Assembly: GCA_014529385.2 (NCBI GenBank) | Contig: CM043959.1 | Coordinates: forward strand, 11,625,309-11,689,308 | Origin: Adiantum capillus-veneris | Taxonomy: Eukaryota; Streptophyta; Polypodiopsida; Polypodiales; Pteridaceae | Direction of reading: 5' to 3' | Length of the DNA: 64,000 nt | In this document: piece after piece, positions 21,120-32,341 of the stretch | How positions within the stretch are numbered: position 1 is the stretch's first letter | How the letters are laid out: each line of letters opens with the position of its first letter | Translations under genes and position numbers: made by a program | The notes under the pieces: generated by a model | What the model saw: only the letters and a program-made list of their open reading frames with translations | What the model was told of the DNA's origin: nothing | The model's database searches: none

Positions 21120-21946
21120 TTAAGCCTCTTGTGATCTTGTGCTGTGCCACACTTGTCTGTAAAACCACGAGAATACTTCAAGAAAGGTATTAGCTTTTTG
21201 AGCTCCTCCACCATGTCTAGTGTGTTTGAAAAACTTGGTTCTTGCCTGATAGTAGGACTTCTCCATACCTTGAGTAGACCAGATTGAAAAGCTTTCGTAT
21301 TTCTTTACAAACCAAGGAGTTTGATTTTAGATAATGTGCTCCACAAAAAAAGATACTTTCTTTAGCAACTTATGTGTAGAATCAAAATTCATTATTATTA
21401 CCATGGAGTGTGTGAAGTGCTTTGAGCTCCAAGCACTTGTCATGGCTTTCTTAAATTTGTTCAACTCTTTCTTAAAGTTGGAGAGGCCATTCTTTCCACA
21501 ATGACTTTTATCACAGTAAGAAAAGATTGCATCCAAGGCTTCCCACACTTCTTCCTTCTCACTTCTTGCTTTGCCATCAAGTCCATGGTCCTTTACAACA
21601 TTGTGTAGAGCCTTCCATTGGTTGTATTGGACTTTAAATGAACCCTACTACCCAATTTTCTATGCAATCCTAAGAATGTTTTGGCCTTTATCCCACCATT
21701 AAAATATTTCCTAAGAAAATTATTTCCACCAGATAACCTCTTGTGGTTTGACTCAATCACCACACTCTCCCCATGGAGTCCAATATTAGACAATACCCTC
21801 TCAATACTTTTTATGGAAGTTTTCCTGGTTGTGATAAAGTTTGTAGTCTCCATGAAAAACCCATGTAGAGATGCACATTCTTCTCAATGATTTTACAAAG
21901 TTCATGTAGTATGCACAGGTGGACATTTGAAAGGGGAATATCTAAA
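21120..21946 (-). pseudogene. DDE-like transposase relic, C-terminal half
   Basis: The minus strand carries, in order, DIPLSNVHLCILHELCKIIE, SIERVLSNIGLHGESVVIES, EVWEALDAIFSYCDKSHCGK, FVKKYESFSIWSTQGMEKSY, then QARTKFFKHTRHGGGAQKAN and a stop at 21120-21122 after FYRQVWHSTRSQEA. In several eukaryotic DDE transposase-like families a V/I-x-x-LH helix follows the second catalytic aspartate and the acidic residue sits in a 'Q-G-x-E' helix, which this arrangement resembles. The reading frame changes several times. The upstream half lies beyond Gypsy-B at 35865-37416. With the insertion and one copy of the 4-bp TSD removed, the frame runs straight through (VVL then DIP). It could instead be a host gene of unknown function. 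Confidence 0.55.
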
Positions 21947-23266
21947 TGTAACATTTAATGGCCTAGTAACTTGTGTGTAGCGGAAAATAGCATAAACATA
22001 GTGAGTATTTCATTAGAATAGATTCCTAATGAGCATATCAAGAGTGCTTGAATGGAGAGAGCAACAAAAAGCATAGCACCTAGTTAGATAGGCATGAAAA
22101 ATACTTCAAAAGATAGAGAAATTAAGCTATTGACAACAATTGAGGACCGGATTTACAGGGAGTCGGTCCCCCCTTTAAAAGGCTTTGTATTATAGGTTTC
22201 CCCTATCTCAAAGGAGACATTTTACAATACAGTACTTTGTGTTCCTTCAATAACTTGCTGGTGCCATGAAGATGGAAGCTTCAAGCACCATGCACACACT
22301 TATAAAACACAACATCAATTCCCTCACGGTCTTAGACCCAAGACCTCACAGAACTTCAAAGATGGTGAGACCTAGCAGGGTGTGAGAGTAGATTGAGAGG
22401 AAGTAGGAGTATTCTTAAAACAAAGAAGTATATCTCCTCACATAATCACTCATAAAATCTTAGCATAGCTTAGTAATTAGCATGTCAGAGGAGATGAGCA
22501 TGCATTGAACCTTGGCTCTTGGTTGGATTTGCATCACAAAGCCAAGAGTTTTTGGTGTAGGCCTCCCTCCTCACAAGCTTGGAGTAGATGATGAGCTTTC
22601 CATTAAAGCTTGAGTAGGAGAGAGAGTCTTCTTTGCTTCACACATGAGACTGTGTGAGTGTGTGTGTGTGTGATAATTCCTTGCCAAAATCAGCCCCCTC
22701 TCTCTCTCTCTTGGTCAACCCCTCTTGGATTTTACTCATGCTGGCATCCCATTGGACCCTGCAAAGCTTATCCAATGATATTTGAGAAGCATAAGTGATA
22801 GCCTTTTGACATGTGTCCCCCTTTCCCCTTTTGTGAGAGCTTTAGGTAATTAATTAATGCAAATAAACTCTCATTGGACCCTTTGTCTTTTGGCCAATAG
22901 GAATCAGGCAAGCCATTGGGATGCTGAATGCTCATTGGAACCTTGGGAGATCGTCCAATAGTCCAATAGCCTTGGAAGACTTTTTGTACAATTACAAAGC
23001 ATCCAATTTTACCTAGAGTTTGACCAATGGACATAGCCTTTGAATTTTGGAACCTTATCATTTGTGAAACCCATTGTTGCACATTGCTCTTTTGTAGAGG
23101 GCCCCCCCTTTGGATCCCTATTTTCCCTCCTTTGGATCCCTACTATGGTCAGTCTGCCAGCTTAACCAATATTCTAGCTTTTTCTCCCCTGGTACTTCCC
23201 CATATTAAATGATCAATTTGACATGAGAAAATCATTTAGGAGAATTAGATATTAGTTATTATGACA
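21947..23266 (-). repeat. Gypsy-B 3' LTR (left copy)
   Basis: On the plus strand it begins TGTAACATTTAATGGCC and ends TTATTATGACA. It pairs with 34537-35864, from which it differs by substitutions and several indels. It contains a (TG)n run near 22655. Confidence 0.85.
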
Positions 23267-23279
23267 TTACCTCTCTCTT
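23267..23279 (-). other. Gypsy-B polypurine tract
   Basis: On the minus strand, AAGAGAGAGGTAA abuts the TGTCATAATAAC start of the LTR. This matches a plus-strand priming site and fixes the element's direction. Confidence 0.7.
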
Positions 23280-23345
23280 GAAATCATAGTCGTCCTTGAC
23301 TATGATTTCTCTACCCCATAGTCGTCCTTGACTATGGGGTAGAGA
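23280..23345. other. Twin hairpins with identical loops
   Basis: Two adjacent perfect hairpins: a 12-bp stem at 23280-23291/23298-23309 and a 16-bp stem at 23308-23323/23330-23345. Both have the loop GTCCTT and share the inner stem sequence atagtc/gactat. They sit just inside the 3' end of Gypsy-B, next to the polypurine tract. Their role is unknown; a transcript-end structure, a recombination product or a small foldback insertion are possible. Confidence 0.8.
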
Positions 23346-23689
23346 AGATAAAGCCTATTCATTAGTCCTTTTTCTAGTAGGTAGAGGATCCCTATGTTAC
23401 CCTACGACATCATTCCGGAATGGATGACCAATCCATTTGGTGCTTGAGAGCCTAAGCTGCCCACAAGCATGTTTGTACATTAGTCCTATCAATCTTCCAT
23501 AGTAGAGTGACAAGCTCTACTTGGTGTTTGGGAGACATCGTCTCCGCAAACTTGATCCTAAGCATGCATACTACTTAACATTTGTGCACAAATAACAAAA
23601 AGAGAGTCTTATAAGATAAAACTTTGTTCATTTTAAACATTTTTACATTTGCTTACTCTAGGGAAGCATTGTAAGCATTGATAAGGTTT

Positions 23690-24370
23690 AGGTTATCCTT
23701 TAATTGTATGCCTTGCATCCATCTAGCATCTTCAAAAGGATAGTTCTTAAACTTAATAAGATACCACCGAATAATCTTATCGCCTCTCAATACCTTGTCT
23801 TCATGTCGAAGAATGGACTCGGACTACAACACCTCTTCTTGATCCTCGATCTCCGATGGGTCTTCAATAGTGGGTTCTTGAGGTGGCTCTCCTTTGTAAG
23901 GCTTTAGTAGGCCAATGACTGGGCAACTTAAGTTGATAGGCCATCTCATTGTTTGGTCTAAGAATTTGGAAGGGACCATAGTACCTTTTTGCTAACTTAG
24001 CATAGTACTTTTGGTTTCCTATAGGATTCTTGCCCGTCGTGTGTCTTAATCGAGCCTTGGGAAATTTAAGCAAGACCCAATCATTTTTTAAAAAGTTTTG
24101 GGCTCTTCTGTGCTTATCAACATCATCCTTTTGCCTTTGCCATGAGATAGAGATATCATCCTTAATATTTTGGAAAGATTCTTGTAGGTCTCGGCTACAC
24201 TCATTTGCAACGAAGATCTTCCCACGTACCTTAAGTAGCAGAGGACTTTTAGATCTTCCCTCAATTACCTCGAAAGGTGCTTTTCCCGTGGAAGTATATA
24301 CAATGTTATTGTAGGCATATTCCACTAAGGGTAAGTACTTCTCCCATTGGGACCTTTGATCTACTTCCAT
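23690..24370 (-). pseudogene. Integrase C-terminal part and chromodomain-like remnant of Gypsy-B
   Basis: The minus-strand stretch 24370-23864 holds WEKYLPLVEYAYNN, STGKAPFEVIEGRS, and further on RYYGPFQILRPNNEMAYQLK, the integrase end of plant Gypsy pol. Beyond it, to about 23690, IIRWYLIKFKNYPFEDARW resembles the core of a chromodomain. The rest of integrase lies on the far side of Copia-1. Confidence 0.75.
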
Positions 24371-24454
24371 TTTAGTAGATCAAGAATTGTTAGGTTAGCT
24401 ATTTCACTTTGGCCATTTGTTTGTGGGTGATAGGTCAAAGAGAAGTTTAGCCTT

Positions 24455-24459
24455 GTCCC
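24455..24459 (+). repeat. Left TSD of Copia-1 (GTCCC)
   Basis: GTCCC directly precedes the 5' LTR and is repeated at 30147-30151 after the 3' LTR. The interrupted Gypsy-B integrase resumes there. Confidence 0.92.
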
Positions 24460-25198
24460 TGTTAAGTATGGAGCTTGATTTACCCTTGTAATTTTCTGTG
24501 GTAAAAGCGCACATTTGTAAGGCCCCCATTATGAGGAGAAGCCATCGTGCGTGAAGGAAAATCACTCATCGGAAACCAAAATTTTCACGGACAAGAATCA
24601 GGGGCAACTTTAAAGGCCTTGGGGGCCTCCGCCCCCGAGACTTTTTTTTCGCCGAAATATTCTTTTTCACCGGAATATTATGGCCGGACGGCGGCCGGAA
24701 AGTGGTCGGAAAACAACCGGTCGGTTGGCCGGTAGTCAATGGCCGGTGGCCGAATTCAAAAGCGGACTTGTCTTCTCAAGGGCGGCCACACATGGGCGGA
24801 TTGGAGGGTCCGATTTGGACTTATTCGCACAAGGGCGGCTACACATGGCTGTCTCTCATAAGAGAGGGCAGCCCTTTTGGCCTATAAAAGGAGGTGATTT
24901 CTACACACATTTCATAGTGTGAAGTTGATGCAACAAGGTGAGTGTGAGGTGGTGAGAGTGAAGCAAGGCGGGAGCTCCATTAAGGGTATAATCCCTTTGT
25001 AAACTACTTCTTGTTTTGAAGTACTAAATCCATTGAGTGGCTTCTTTCCCGTGGACGTAGCCCACATTGGGTGAACCATGTATATCATGTGTACTCTCTC
25101 TCTCTCTCTCTACTCTATAATCTTGTATATATAAATCTGTCTCTCTCCATTAAGTAATCTACTAAATTATCTATTTAGCTACGTCTTATTTCCTAACA
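24460..25198 (+). repeat. Copia-1 5' LTR (739 bp)
   Basis: It begins TGTTAAGTATGGAGC and ends TTTCCTAACA. It contains a GC-rich ggccgg stretch (about 24680-24760), a TATA-like box (cctataaaagg, about 24880) and a (CT)n run about 25096-25110. Confidence 0.92.
24882..24890 (+). promoter_or_regulatory. TATA box in Copia-1 LTR
   Basis: TATAAAAGG lies in the second half of the LTR, about 310 bp before the primer site. It is conserved in the 3' LTR near 29832 and is the likely LTR promoter. Confidence 0.6.
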
Positions 25199-25200
25199 AC

Positions 25201-25212
25201 TGGTATCAGAGC
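25201..25212 (+). other. Copia-1 primer-binding site (tRNA-Met)
   Basis: TGGTATCAGAGC begins two bases after the LTR end and is complementary to the initiator tRNA-Met 3' end. Confidence 0.9.
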
Positions 25213-25271
25213 AAGGTTTGCTCTTAGCTAAATTATCTCAAGGAAAGGATTCATTGAATTGAGTGGGAGTT

Positions 25272-26240
25272 ATGGCGGAGGAAGGGAAGCTCAAGATTGA
25301 GAAGTTCAACGGCAAAAACTACCAACATTGGAAGATGCAGATTGAAGACTATCTCTACCAGAAGGACCTCTATTTGCCACTAGGCGGTCTTGCGAAGAAG
25401 CCCGCAACAATGGCAGATGAAGCATGGATTGTCCTTGATCGAAAGGCACTGGGAACAATCCGATTAAGCTTGGCGTCAACGGTGGCCTTCAATGTTTCGG
25501 AGATGAAGACCACGGAGGACTTGATGAAGTCACTTGACGACTTCTACGAGAAACCATCGGCATCCAATAAGGTATTTCTTATGAAGCGCTTGTTCAATCT
25601 AAAGATGGCAGAGAATGGTTCAGTTGCAGAACACCTAAATGACTTTAACACAAACATAAGTCAACTTCGATCAGTGAAAATCAATTTCGATGACGAAGTG
25701 CGAGCTCTCCTTATACTATCATCTCTACCGGATAGTTGGGACAGCCTTGTGATGGCTGTAAGTAATTCTATCTCTGGCACAAATACTCTTAAGTTTGATG
25801 ATGTTGTGGGTGTTCTCCCAAGCGAGGAAATGCGAAGGAGAAGCACAAGAGAATCCTTATACTATCATCTCTACCGGATAGTTGGGACAGCCTTGTGATG
25901 GCTGTAAGTAATTCTATCTCTGGCACAAATACTCTTAAGTTTGATGATGTTGTGGGTGTTCTCCTAAGCGAGGAAATGCAAAGGATAAGCACAGGAGAAT
26001 CATCAAGTGCTACACTATCAGTGGAAACAAGAGGAAGGCTTAAGGAGAGGTTCAAAAACCAAAAGGGTCGTGATTGCTCAAGGCGGAGCAAGTCATGCAC
26101 AAAGTCAGTTCTTGAATGTTGGAACTGCGGCAAGAAGGGCCACGTCAAGAAGGATTGCTGGTCCAAGAAGAAGAAGGAGACAGAGTCTCAAGACAACAAG
26201 CCAACATCGGAGGCCAATGTGGCAGGTAAAGTAGAGCAAG
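25272..26240 (+). pseudogene. gag of Copia-1
   Basis: It starts MAEEGKLKIEKFNGKNYQHW, the typical copia gag (UBN2/DUF4219) opening, and continues through LNDFNTNISQLRSVKINFDD and SSLPDSWDSLVMAVSNSISG. A complete zinc knuckle, CWNCGKKGHVKKDC, lies near 26115-26160. The nucleocapsid knuckle binds the element RNA. Confidence 0.9.
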
Positions 26241-26830
26241 ATGCTCTAATTCTCTCATTAGACAATGTGTCTAATTCCTGGATAGTAGATTCTGGGGCTT
26301 CATTCCATGCGACACCACACAAGCAACATTTCCGAGACTACACCAAAGGTAATTTTGGGTATGTATACTTGGGAGATGATGAAGCTTGTGAGATTGTCGA
26401 CAAAGGTACAGTTTCTGTCAAAACTGCTAACGGAAATGAATGGAAGCTTAAAGATGTTAGGCATGTTCCTTCTCTTCACAAAAATTTGATCTCTACAGGA
26501 CAATTGGACGATGAAGGTCACAACATTGCATTCGAAAACAAACAGTGGAAGATCTCAAAGGGATCTTTGGTGGTTTCCAAGGGTGAAAAAGTTGGTACAC
26601 TTTACTTGTGTACTGTTAGCACGCAACCTTCAGCTTGTGCAGCAACTACAGAAGTTGACAGTGAGGTGTGGCACTACCGACTTGGGCATATGAGTGCCAA
26701 AGGAATGGAAATCCTTCAAACAAAGAAGCTTCTACCAGGTTTGAAAGAAGTGGACTTAGAGTTCTGTGAAGATTGTGTTTATGGTAAACAAAAGAGGGTA
26801 AAATTTCAAAAATTAGGAAATTAAAGAAAA
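26241..26830 (+). pseudogene. Protease and pre-integrase region of Copia-1
   Basis: The aspartic protease motif SWIVDSGASFHATPHK lies near 26275-26325. LKDVRHVPSLHKNLISTGQL near 26450-26505 and the GAG_pre-integrase stretch VWHYRLGHMSAKGMEIL near 26670-26710 follow. LEFCEDCVYGKQKRVKFQ contains the cysteines that begin the integrase zinc-binding region. Confidence 0.9.
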
Positions 26831-26845
26831 AATAAAAAACTTGAG

Positions 26846-29296
26846 TTGGTTCATTCTGATGTTTGGGGTCCTGCAAGTACACCATCATTTGGTGGCTCAT
26901 TGTACTATGTAACATTCATAGACGATGCGACTAGAAAAACATGGGTTTATGTCATGAAGAATAAATCCGATGTATTTTCCATATTTCAAAGGTGGAAAGC
27001 CTTTGTGGAGAATGAAACAGGTACCAAGGTTAAATGCCTCAGATCTGACAATGGAGACGAATATTGTAGCCAAGCTTTTGAAAGCTTTTGTGCTAGCAAT
27101 GGCATTCGGAGGCAAAGGACAACCCCAAGGACACATCAACAAAATGGGATTTCGGAAAGGATGAACAGGACAATCATGGAACGAGCACGAAGCATGCGGC
27201 TACATGCAGGCCTACCGCTTGAGCTTTGGGCGGAAGCTGTAAGTACGTCTGTGTACTTAATCAATCGGTCACCCTCAACGGCATTGGATGGGGGAGTTCC
27301 AGAAGAGGCATGGACAGGTAAACCGGTGAATTATGCATTTCTCAAAGTGTTTGGGTGTGAGGCTTTCATGCACATAGATAGAAGCCTAAGATCAAAGTTA
27401 GATGCAAAGTCCAAAAAGTGTTTCTTCATTGGCTATGGAGAAGGAGACTTTGGGTATCGCCTATGGAATCCTGAAGATGGTAAAATCTTAAGGAGTAGGG
27501 ATGTAATTTTTAACGAACAAAATATGTACAAAGATTACTTGGAGAGAAAACAAACAAAAGAAACAGGTGATGAGTACATGGAGCTTGAGGACGGTGAAGA
27601 CTCAAGGACTGCAAATGGTGACAATGTGCAACAACGTCAACCAAATGAGGAGCCTCAACCTATTCCCCGAAGATCTACAAGAGCAAGTAGACCTCCAGAA
27701 AGGTTTGTTCCTTCCTTCAACCATCTCTTGATCTCAGATTCTGGAGAGCCGGAATCATATGAAGAAGCTATGCAACATGAATCCAAAGAAGAATGGACGA
27801 AGAGCATGCAAGTGGAGATGGACTCACTACATCGCAACCAAACATGGGAGTTGGTTGAGTTGCCTAAAGGTAAGCGTGCACTTCAAAACAAATGGGTGTA
27901 CAAGCTAAAGGAAGAAGAAGGTGGGAAGAAAAGGTACAAGTCTAGGCTTGTGTTAAAAGGTTTTTCTCAAAAGAAAGGTATTGACTTCAATGAAATATTT
28001 TCTCCTGTTGTAAAAATGAACTCAATTAGGCTTGTCTTAAGCCTTGTGGCTGCTCATGATCTAAATCTCGAGCAAATGGATGTAAATACGGCATTCCCTC
28101 ACGGTGACTTAGAGGAGGAAATCTACATGCTTCAACCAAAGGGGTATGAAGTTAAAGGTAAGGAGAAAATGGTTTGCAGATTAAAGAAGAGCTTGTATGG
28201 TTTAAAGCAAGCATCAAGACAATGGTACTTGAAGTTTGATCGATGGATGTTGGATCATGGATTCACAAGATGCAACTCGGATCACTGCGTCTACACGGAG
28301 AATTTGGGAGATGGGAAATTCATCATCCTAATGTTGTATGTTGATGACATGTTGATTGCAAGTGGTAAGCAGGACATCAAAGACCTAAAAGAGGAGCTGT
28401 CCAAATCTTTTTCAATGAAAGATTTAGGTGCTGCAAAGAGGATACTTGGTATGAAACTATCAAGGGACAGGACGAAGAAGACAATAAAGCTATCTCAAGA
28501 AGATTACATCAAGAAGTTACTAGAAAGGTTTGCAATGCAAAATGCAAAACCAGTTTCTACACCTTTGGCTGGTCATTTTAAACTAACGAAGGATATGTGT
28601 CCAAAGACACAAGAGGAGATAGCCTATATGTCTAAAGTTCCATATGCTGCAGCGGTAGGTTCTCTAATGTATGCTATGGTCTGGACAAGGCCAGACATTG
28701 CACATGCAGTGGGAGTTGTGAGTAGGTTCATGGACAACCCAGGTAAAGAGCATTGGCAAGCTGTGAAGTGGATACTTAGGTATCTAAAAGGGACAACAAC
28801 AAATGCTTTGTATTTTGGAGGAACTGATATTTTTCTAGAAGGGTATGCTGATGCAGATATGGCAGGTGACAAAGATACTCGAAGGAGCACTACTGGCTAT
28901 GTGTTCACGGTTGGAGGCACAACAGTAAGCTGGGCTTCAAAGCTACAGAAAGTGGTTTCACTTTCTACCACAGAAGCAGAGTATGTAGCAATGACGGAGG
29001 CAAGCAAAGAAATTCTGTGGCTTCATAGATTCTTAGAAGAGCTTGGATTCAAACAAGACAATTGTGTCTTGTACAGTGATAGCCAAAGCGCTATCCATCT
29101 TGCGAAGAACTTAGCCTTTCATTCACGGACAAAGCACATTGAGGTGAGATATCACTTCATACGCACTCTTTTGGAAGAGGGACAACTAAAGCTAGGAAAG
29201 GTGCATACAAGTGAAAATCCTGCAGACATGTTTACAAAGGTGGTCAACAAGGATAAGTTGAGCTTTTTCTCATCTTCAATCGGCATTCAAGGATAA
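26846..29296 (+). pseudogene. Integrase, reverse transcriptase and RNase H of Copia-1
   Basis: The open frame is 816 codons long. The integrase core has SDVWGPASTPSFGGSLYYVT, LRSDNGDEY and HQQNGISERMNRTIMERARS, then KVFGCEAFMHI. RT (RVT_2 type) starts at NQTWELVELPKGKRALQNKW near 27835, with QMDVNTAFPHGDLEEEIYM, SLYGLKQASRQWY and the catalytic LYVDDMLIAS near 28335. RNase H includes EGYADADMAGDKDTRRSTTG, LSTTEAEYVAMTEASKEILW and TKHIEVRYHFIR. Integrase ahead of RT is the Ty1/Copia order. The similarity to Tnt1 is close along the whole length. Confidence 0.92.
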
Positions 29297-29340
29297 GAAG
29301 CCAGAATGGAAAGCAGTCACAGGTTTGGTTTGGAGATCAG

Positions 29341-29356
29341 TCTCCAAGTGGGAGAT
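29341..29356 (+). other. Copia-1 polypurine tract
   Basis: CCAAGTGGGAGAT directly precedes the 3' LTR TGTTAAG and is the plus-strand priming site. Confidence 0.8.
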
Positions 29357-30146
29357 TGTTAAGTATGGAGCCTGATTTACCCTTGTAATTTTCTGTGGTA
29401 AAAGCGCACATTTGTAAGGCCCCCATTATGAGGAGAAGCCATCGTGCGTGAAGGAAAATCACTCACCGAAAACCAAAATTTTCAAGGACAAGAATCAGGG
29501 GCAACTTTAAAGGCCTTGGGGGCCTCCGTCCCCGAGACTTTTTTTTTCGCCGGAATATTATGGTTGGACGGCGGCCGGAAAGTGGTCGGAAAACAACCGG
29601 TCGGTTGGCCGGTGGCCGGTAGTCAATGGCCGATGGCCGGTGGTCGGAAGTCAATGGCCGGTGGCCGGTGGTCGGAAGTCAATGGACGGTGGCCCGTGGC
29701 CGAATTCAAAAGCGGACTTGTCTTCTCAAGGGCGGCCACACATGGGTGGATTGGAGGGTCCGATTTGGACTTATTCGCACAAGGGCGGATACACATGGCT
29801 GTCTCTCATAAGAGAGGGCAGCCCTTTTGGCCTATAAAAGGAGGCCATTTCTACACACATTTCATAGTGTGAAGTTGATGCAACAAGGTGAGTGTGAGGT
29901 GGTGAGAGTGAAGCAAGGCGGGAGCTCCATTAAGGGTATAATCCCTTTGTAAACTACTTCTTGTTTTGAAGTACTAAAGCCATTGAGTGGCTGCTTTCCC
30001 GTGGACGTAGCCCACATTGGGTGAACCACGTATATCGTGTGTACTCTCTCTCTCTCTCTACTCTATAATCTCGTGTATATAAATCTGTCTCTCTGCATTA
30101 AGTAATTTACTCAATTATCTATTTAGCTACGTGTTATTTCCTAACA
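29357..30146 (+). repeat. Copia-1 3' LTR (790 bp)
   Basis: It matches the 5' LTR except for scattered substitutions and a longer ggccgg block. It ends TTTCCTAACA before the TSD GTCCC. Confidence 0.92.
29605..29700 (+). repeat. 28-bp minisatellite in Copia-1 3' LTR
   Basis: A unit of the type ggtcggaagtcaatggccgg repeats with a 28-bp period (for example at 29641 and 29669), with more units than the 5' LTR has. It explains most of the 51-bp length difference between the LTRs. Confidence 0.75.
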
Positions 30147-30151
30147 GTCCC

Positions 30152-30610
30152 TATATTCTCTAAGAGACCCTTCCAGAAATTACTGGTCATTATAGGATCT
30201 CTATCCGACACTATGGACATCGGCAAGCCATGGTACTTGAGGATTTGTGATATGAAGAGGGTTGCCATTTGATGGGCTTTGATAGTCTTTTTGATAAGTA
30301 TAAAATGAGCTTCTTTGCTGAACCTGTTTACTATCGTCCATATTCCCATATTGCCATGGATAGACTTAGGCAATCCAAAGATAAAATCCATGGATATGCT
30401 CTCCCATGGTGAATTAGGGACTGGAAAAGGTTGAAGCAATCCAGGTTGCTTCCCTCTATCAAACTTCATCTTTTGGCATACCACATATTTAGAAACATAC
30501 TCTTGTATGTTTGCTTTCATGGCAAGCCAATAGAAATATGTTTCAATCCCTTTTAGGGTAGATTGAATCCCTCTATGCCTCGCATAAGGAGGAGCATGAG
30601 ATTCATACAT
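30152..30610 (-). pseudogene. Integrase N-terminal part and core of Gypsy-B
   Basis: On the minus strand MYESHAPPYARHRGIQSTLK gives the HHCC region (with YVVCQKMK). PWESISMDFIFGLPKS, HGLPMSIVSDRDPIMTSNFW and further core residues follow, up to the point where Copia-1 inserted. The remainder lies left of Copia-1. Confidence 0.85.
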
Positions 30611-30639
30611 TACTTACTCACGTAGTGTAACACATAGTC

Positions 30640-32262
30640 TATTACCATAGAGAAGATAACCATCTTGTAAAGTAAATGGTTCCTTCATTCTGCAGACGCA
30701 TCACCAAAGCCTTGAATACTTCATGACACAGACCAAACTCTCCAACAAACAAATGAGGTGGAAAAATTTCCTTTGTCAATTTCATTTTCATATTGCTCAC
30801 ATTGCTGGCAAGCATAATCAAGTAGCCGATGCACTCTCAAGACGGTCGAGAGTGAATGCGGTTTCCATAGCAACTCACAATGATCTATCTTCTATGATAG
30901 ATGAGTACGCTATTGATCCCAATTTTAGAGATGTGATTTCAGCCCTTGCACTGCTTGCACGAATCTCAGGCATGTAGAATTGCGAGGAGTTCCTTTTCAT
31001 ATATGCGTCGAGCCTTTGACTTTCGTAGTCTATGGCATGCCCTTCTTGGAGAAAAATATCTCCAAGGCAATCACCACACACGTCACATTGGACCTCAAAT
31101 GGCTTTGAGAGATCCGTCATTGTAAGCACAGGTTGAGAGATAAGCTTTCCTTTAAGCTTTTTGAAAGCATTGTTTTCCTTGCCAGACCATGTATACCTAA
31201 TGTTTTTCTTTGTTATGTCATGTAATGGTCTCGTGATTTGTGAGAACTTTTCTATGAAGTGTCTATGGTATGCACACATACCTATAAATCTTCTTAGTTC
31301 ATGAAGATTCCTTGGATTAGGCCATCCTTTTATTACCTCTAGCTTTGATGGATCCATTTGGATGCCATCTTGAGAGATAATGTGACCTAAATATTGAATC
31401 TCTTGTAAGAAAAAATCAAATTTTTTTCAATTAATATAAAGTTTATTCTCTTGTAAGACTTGAAATATTACCTGGAGGTGTTGCTTGTGTTTGTCTAATG
31501 AATTATAGTAGATGATGATATCATCAAAGAACACTCCCGTAAAAGTTCGATGAGGCCTGAATGGCTTCTCCATCAAGCGGTTGAACTTTGGCTGTTGCAT
31601 TGGTCAAGCCAAAAGGCATGACAATGTATTCATAATAAAGACCAAACGTAGTGCGGAATGCGGTCTTTACAATGCCTTGATTAGCTATCCTTATTTGATG
31701 GTAGCCACTTTTTGGCTCAATCCTACTGAAGTAGGTCGACCCTTGCAGCTTATCAAATAGGTCTTCTACCCATGGAACGGGAAACCTATTTTTGATAGTT
31801 GATCCTATTTAGTGCTCTATAGTTGACACACATATGAGATGTGCCATCTTTCTGTAGCACTAATAACACGGGTGAACAAAATGGAGATGAGCTAGGCCTA
31901 ACCATGCCCTTCTCAACTAACACATGCACTTGCTGCATAATCTCCTCTTGTTGAGCTTGAGAAACTCTATAAGGAGGTTTATTAGGTAGTGAAATTCCTT
32001 GAAGAAGTTCAATTGCATGGTCATCATTGCCTCGTTTAGAAGGTAGTTCACAAGGGATGTCGTCAATAAAAACATCTTGAAATTCATTGAGAAAATTGGA
32101 TAACTCTAGTTCCTTGTGATTATTTATATTTTCTTTTGCTAAAGCCTTAGGTTCATTTTGAGAATCTTTAACAAAAATCATGTACACAGAAATAGAACTC
32201 TTTATTGACATTGAAAGCTTGCGTATGTACAATGGGTATGGTGTTACCCAACTCCTTAGCAT
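30640..32262 (-). pseudogene. Reverse transcriptase and RNase H of Gypsy-B
   Basis: RT begins on the minus strand around LPNKPPYRVSQAQQEEIMQQ and VRPSSSPFCSPVLLVLQKDG (about 32000-31850). It continues with KLEVIKGWPNPRNLHELRRF and IGMCAYHRHFIEKFSQITRP (about 31340-31240). The RNase H start FEVQCDVCGDCLGDIFLQEG is near 31100. Sequence for the RNase H end, including QMRWKNFLCQFHFHIAHIAG and QVADALSRR, is present nearby on the opposite strand. Strongly degraded. Confidence 0.8.
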
Positions 32263-32341
32263 CTATGTACATATCTTTTTCCCTATACCTAAAGTAGATT
32301 TTCCTTTTAGGGAATTTAACATTGGCAGCCATGCAATCAAA

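Larger units (their letters stand above)
24460..30146 (+). mobile_element. Copia-1: Tnt1/Tork-like Ty1/Copia element
   Basis: A 5.7-kb element with LTRs 24460-25198 and 29357-30146, primer site at 25201, gag-protease-integrase-RT-RNase H in one orientation, a polypurine tract before the 3' LTR, and a perfect 5-bp TSD. The protein resembles tobacco Tnt1 throughout, which places it in the Tork lineage. It looks almost whole, with roughly two or three breaks. By eye the LTRs differ at around twenty sites plus one minisatellite expansion, so it is the youngest clear insertion in this half of the window. Confidence 0.93.

Noticed and set aside
24547-24922. Frames in the GC-rich part of the Copia-1 LTR and again at 29444-29872
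   Set aside because: Both lie inside LTRs and overlap the ggccgg minisatellite; no protein family resemblance.
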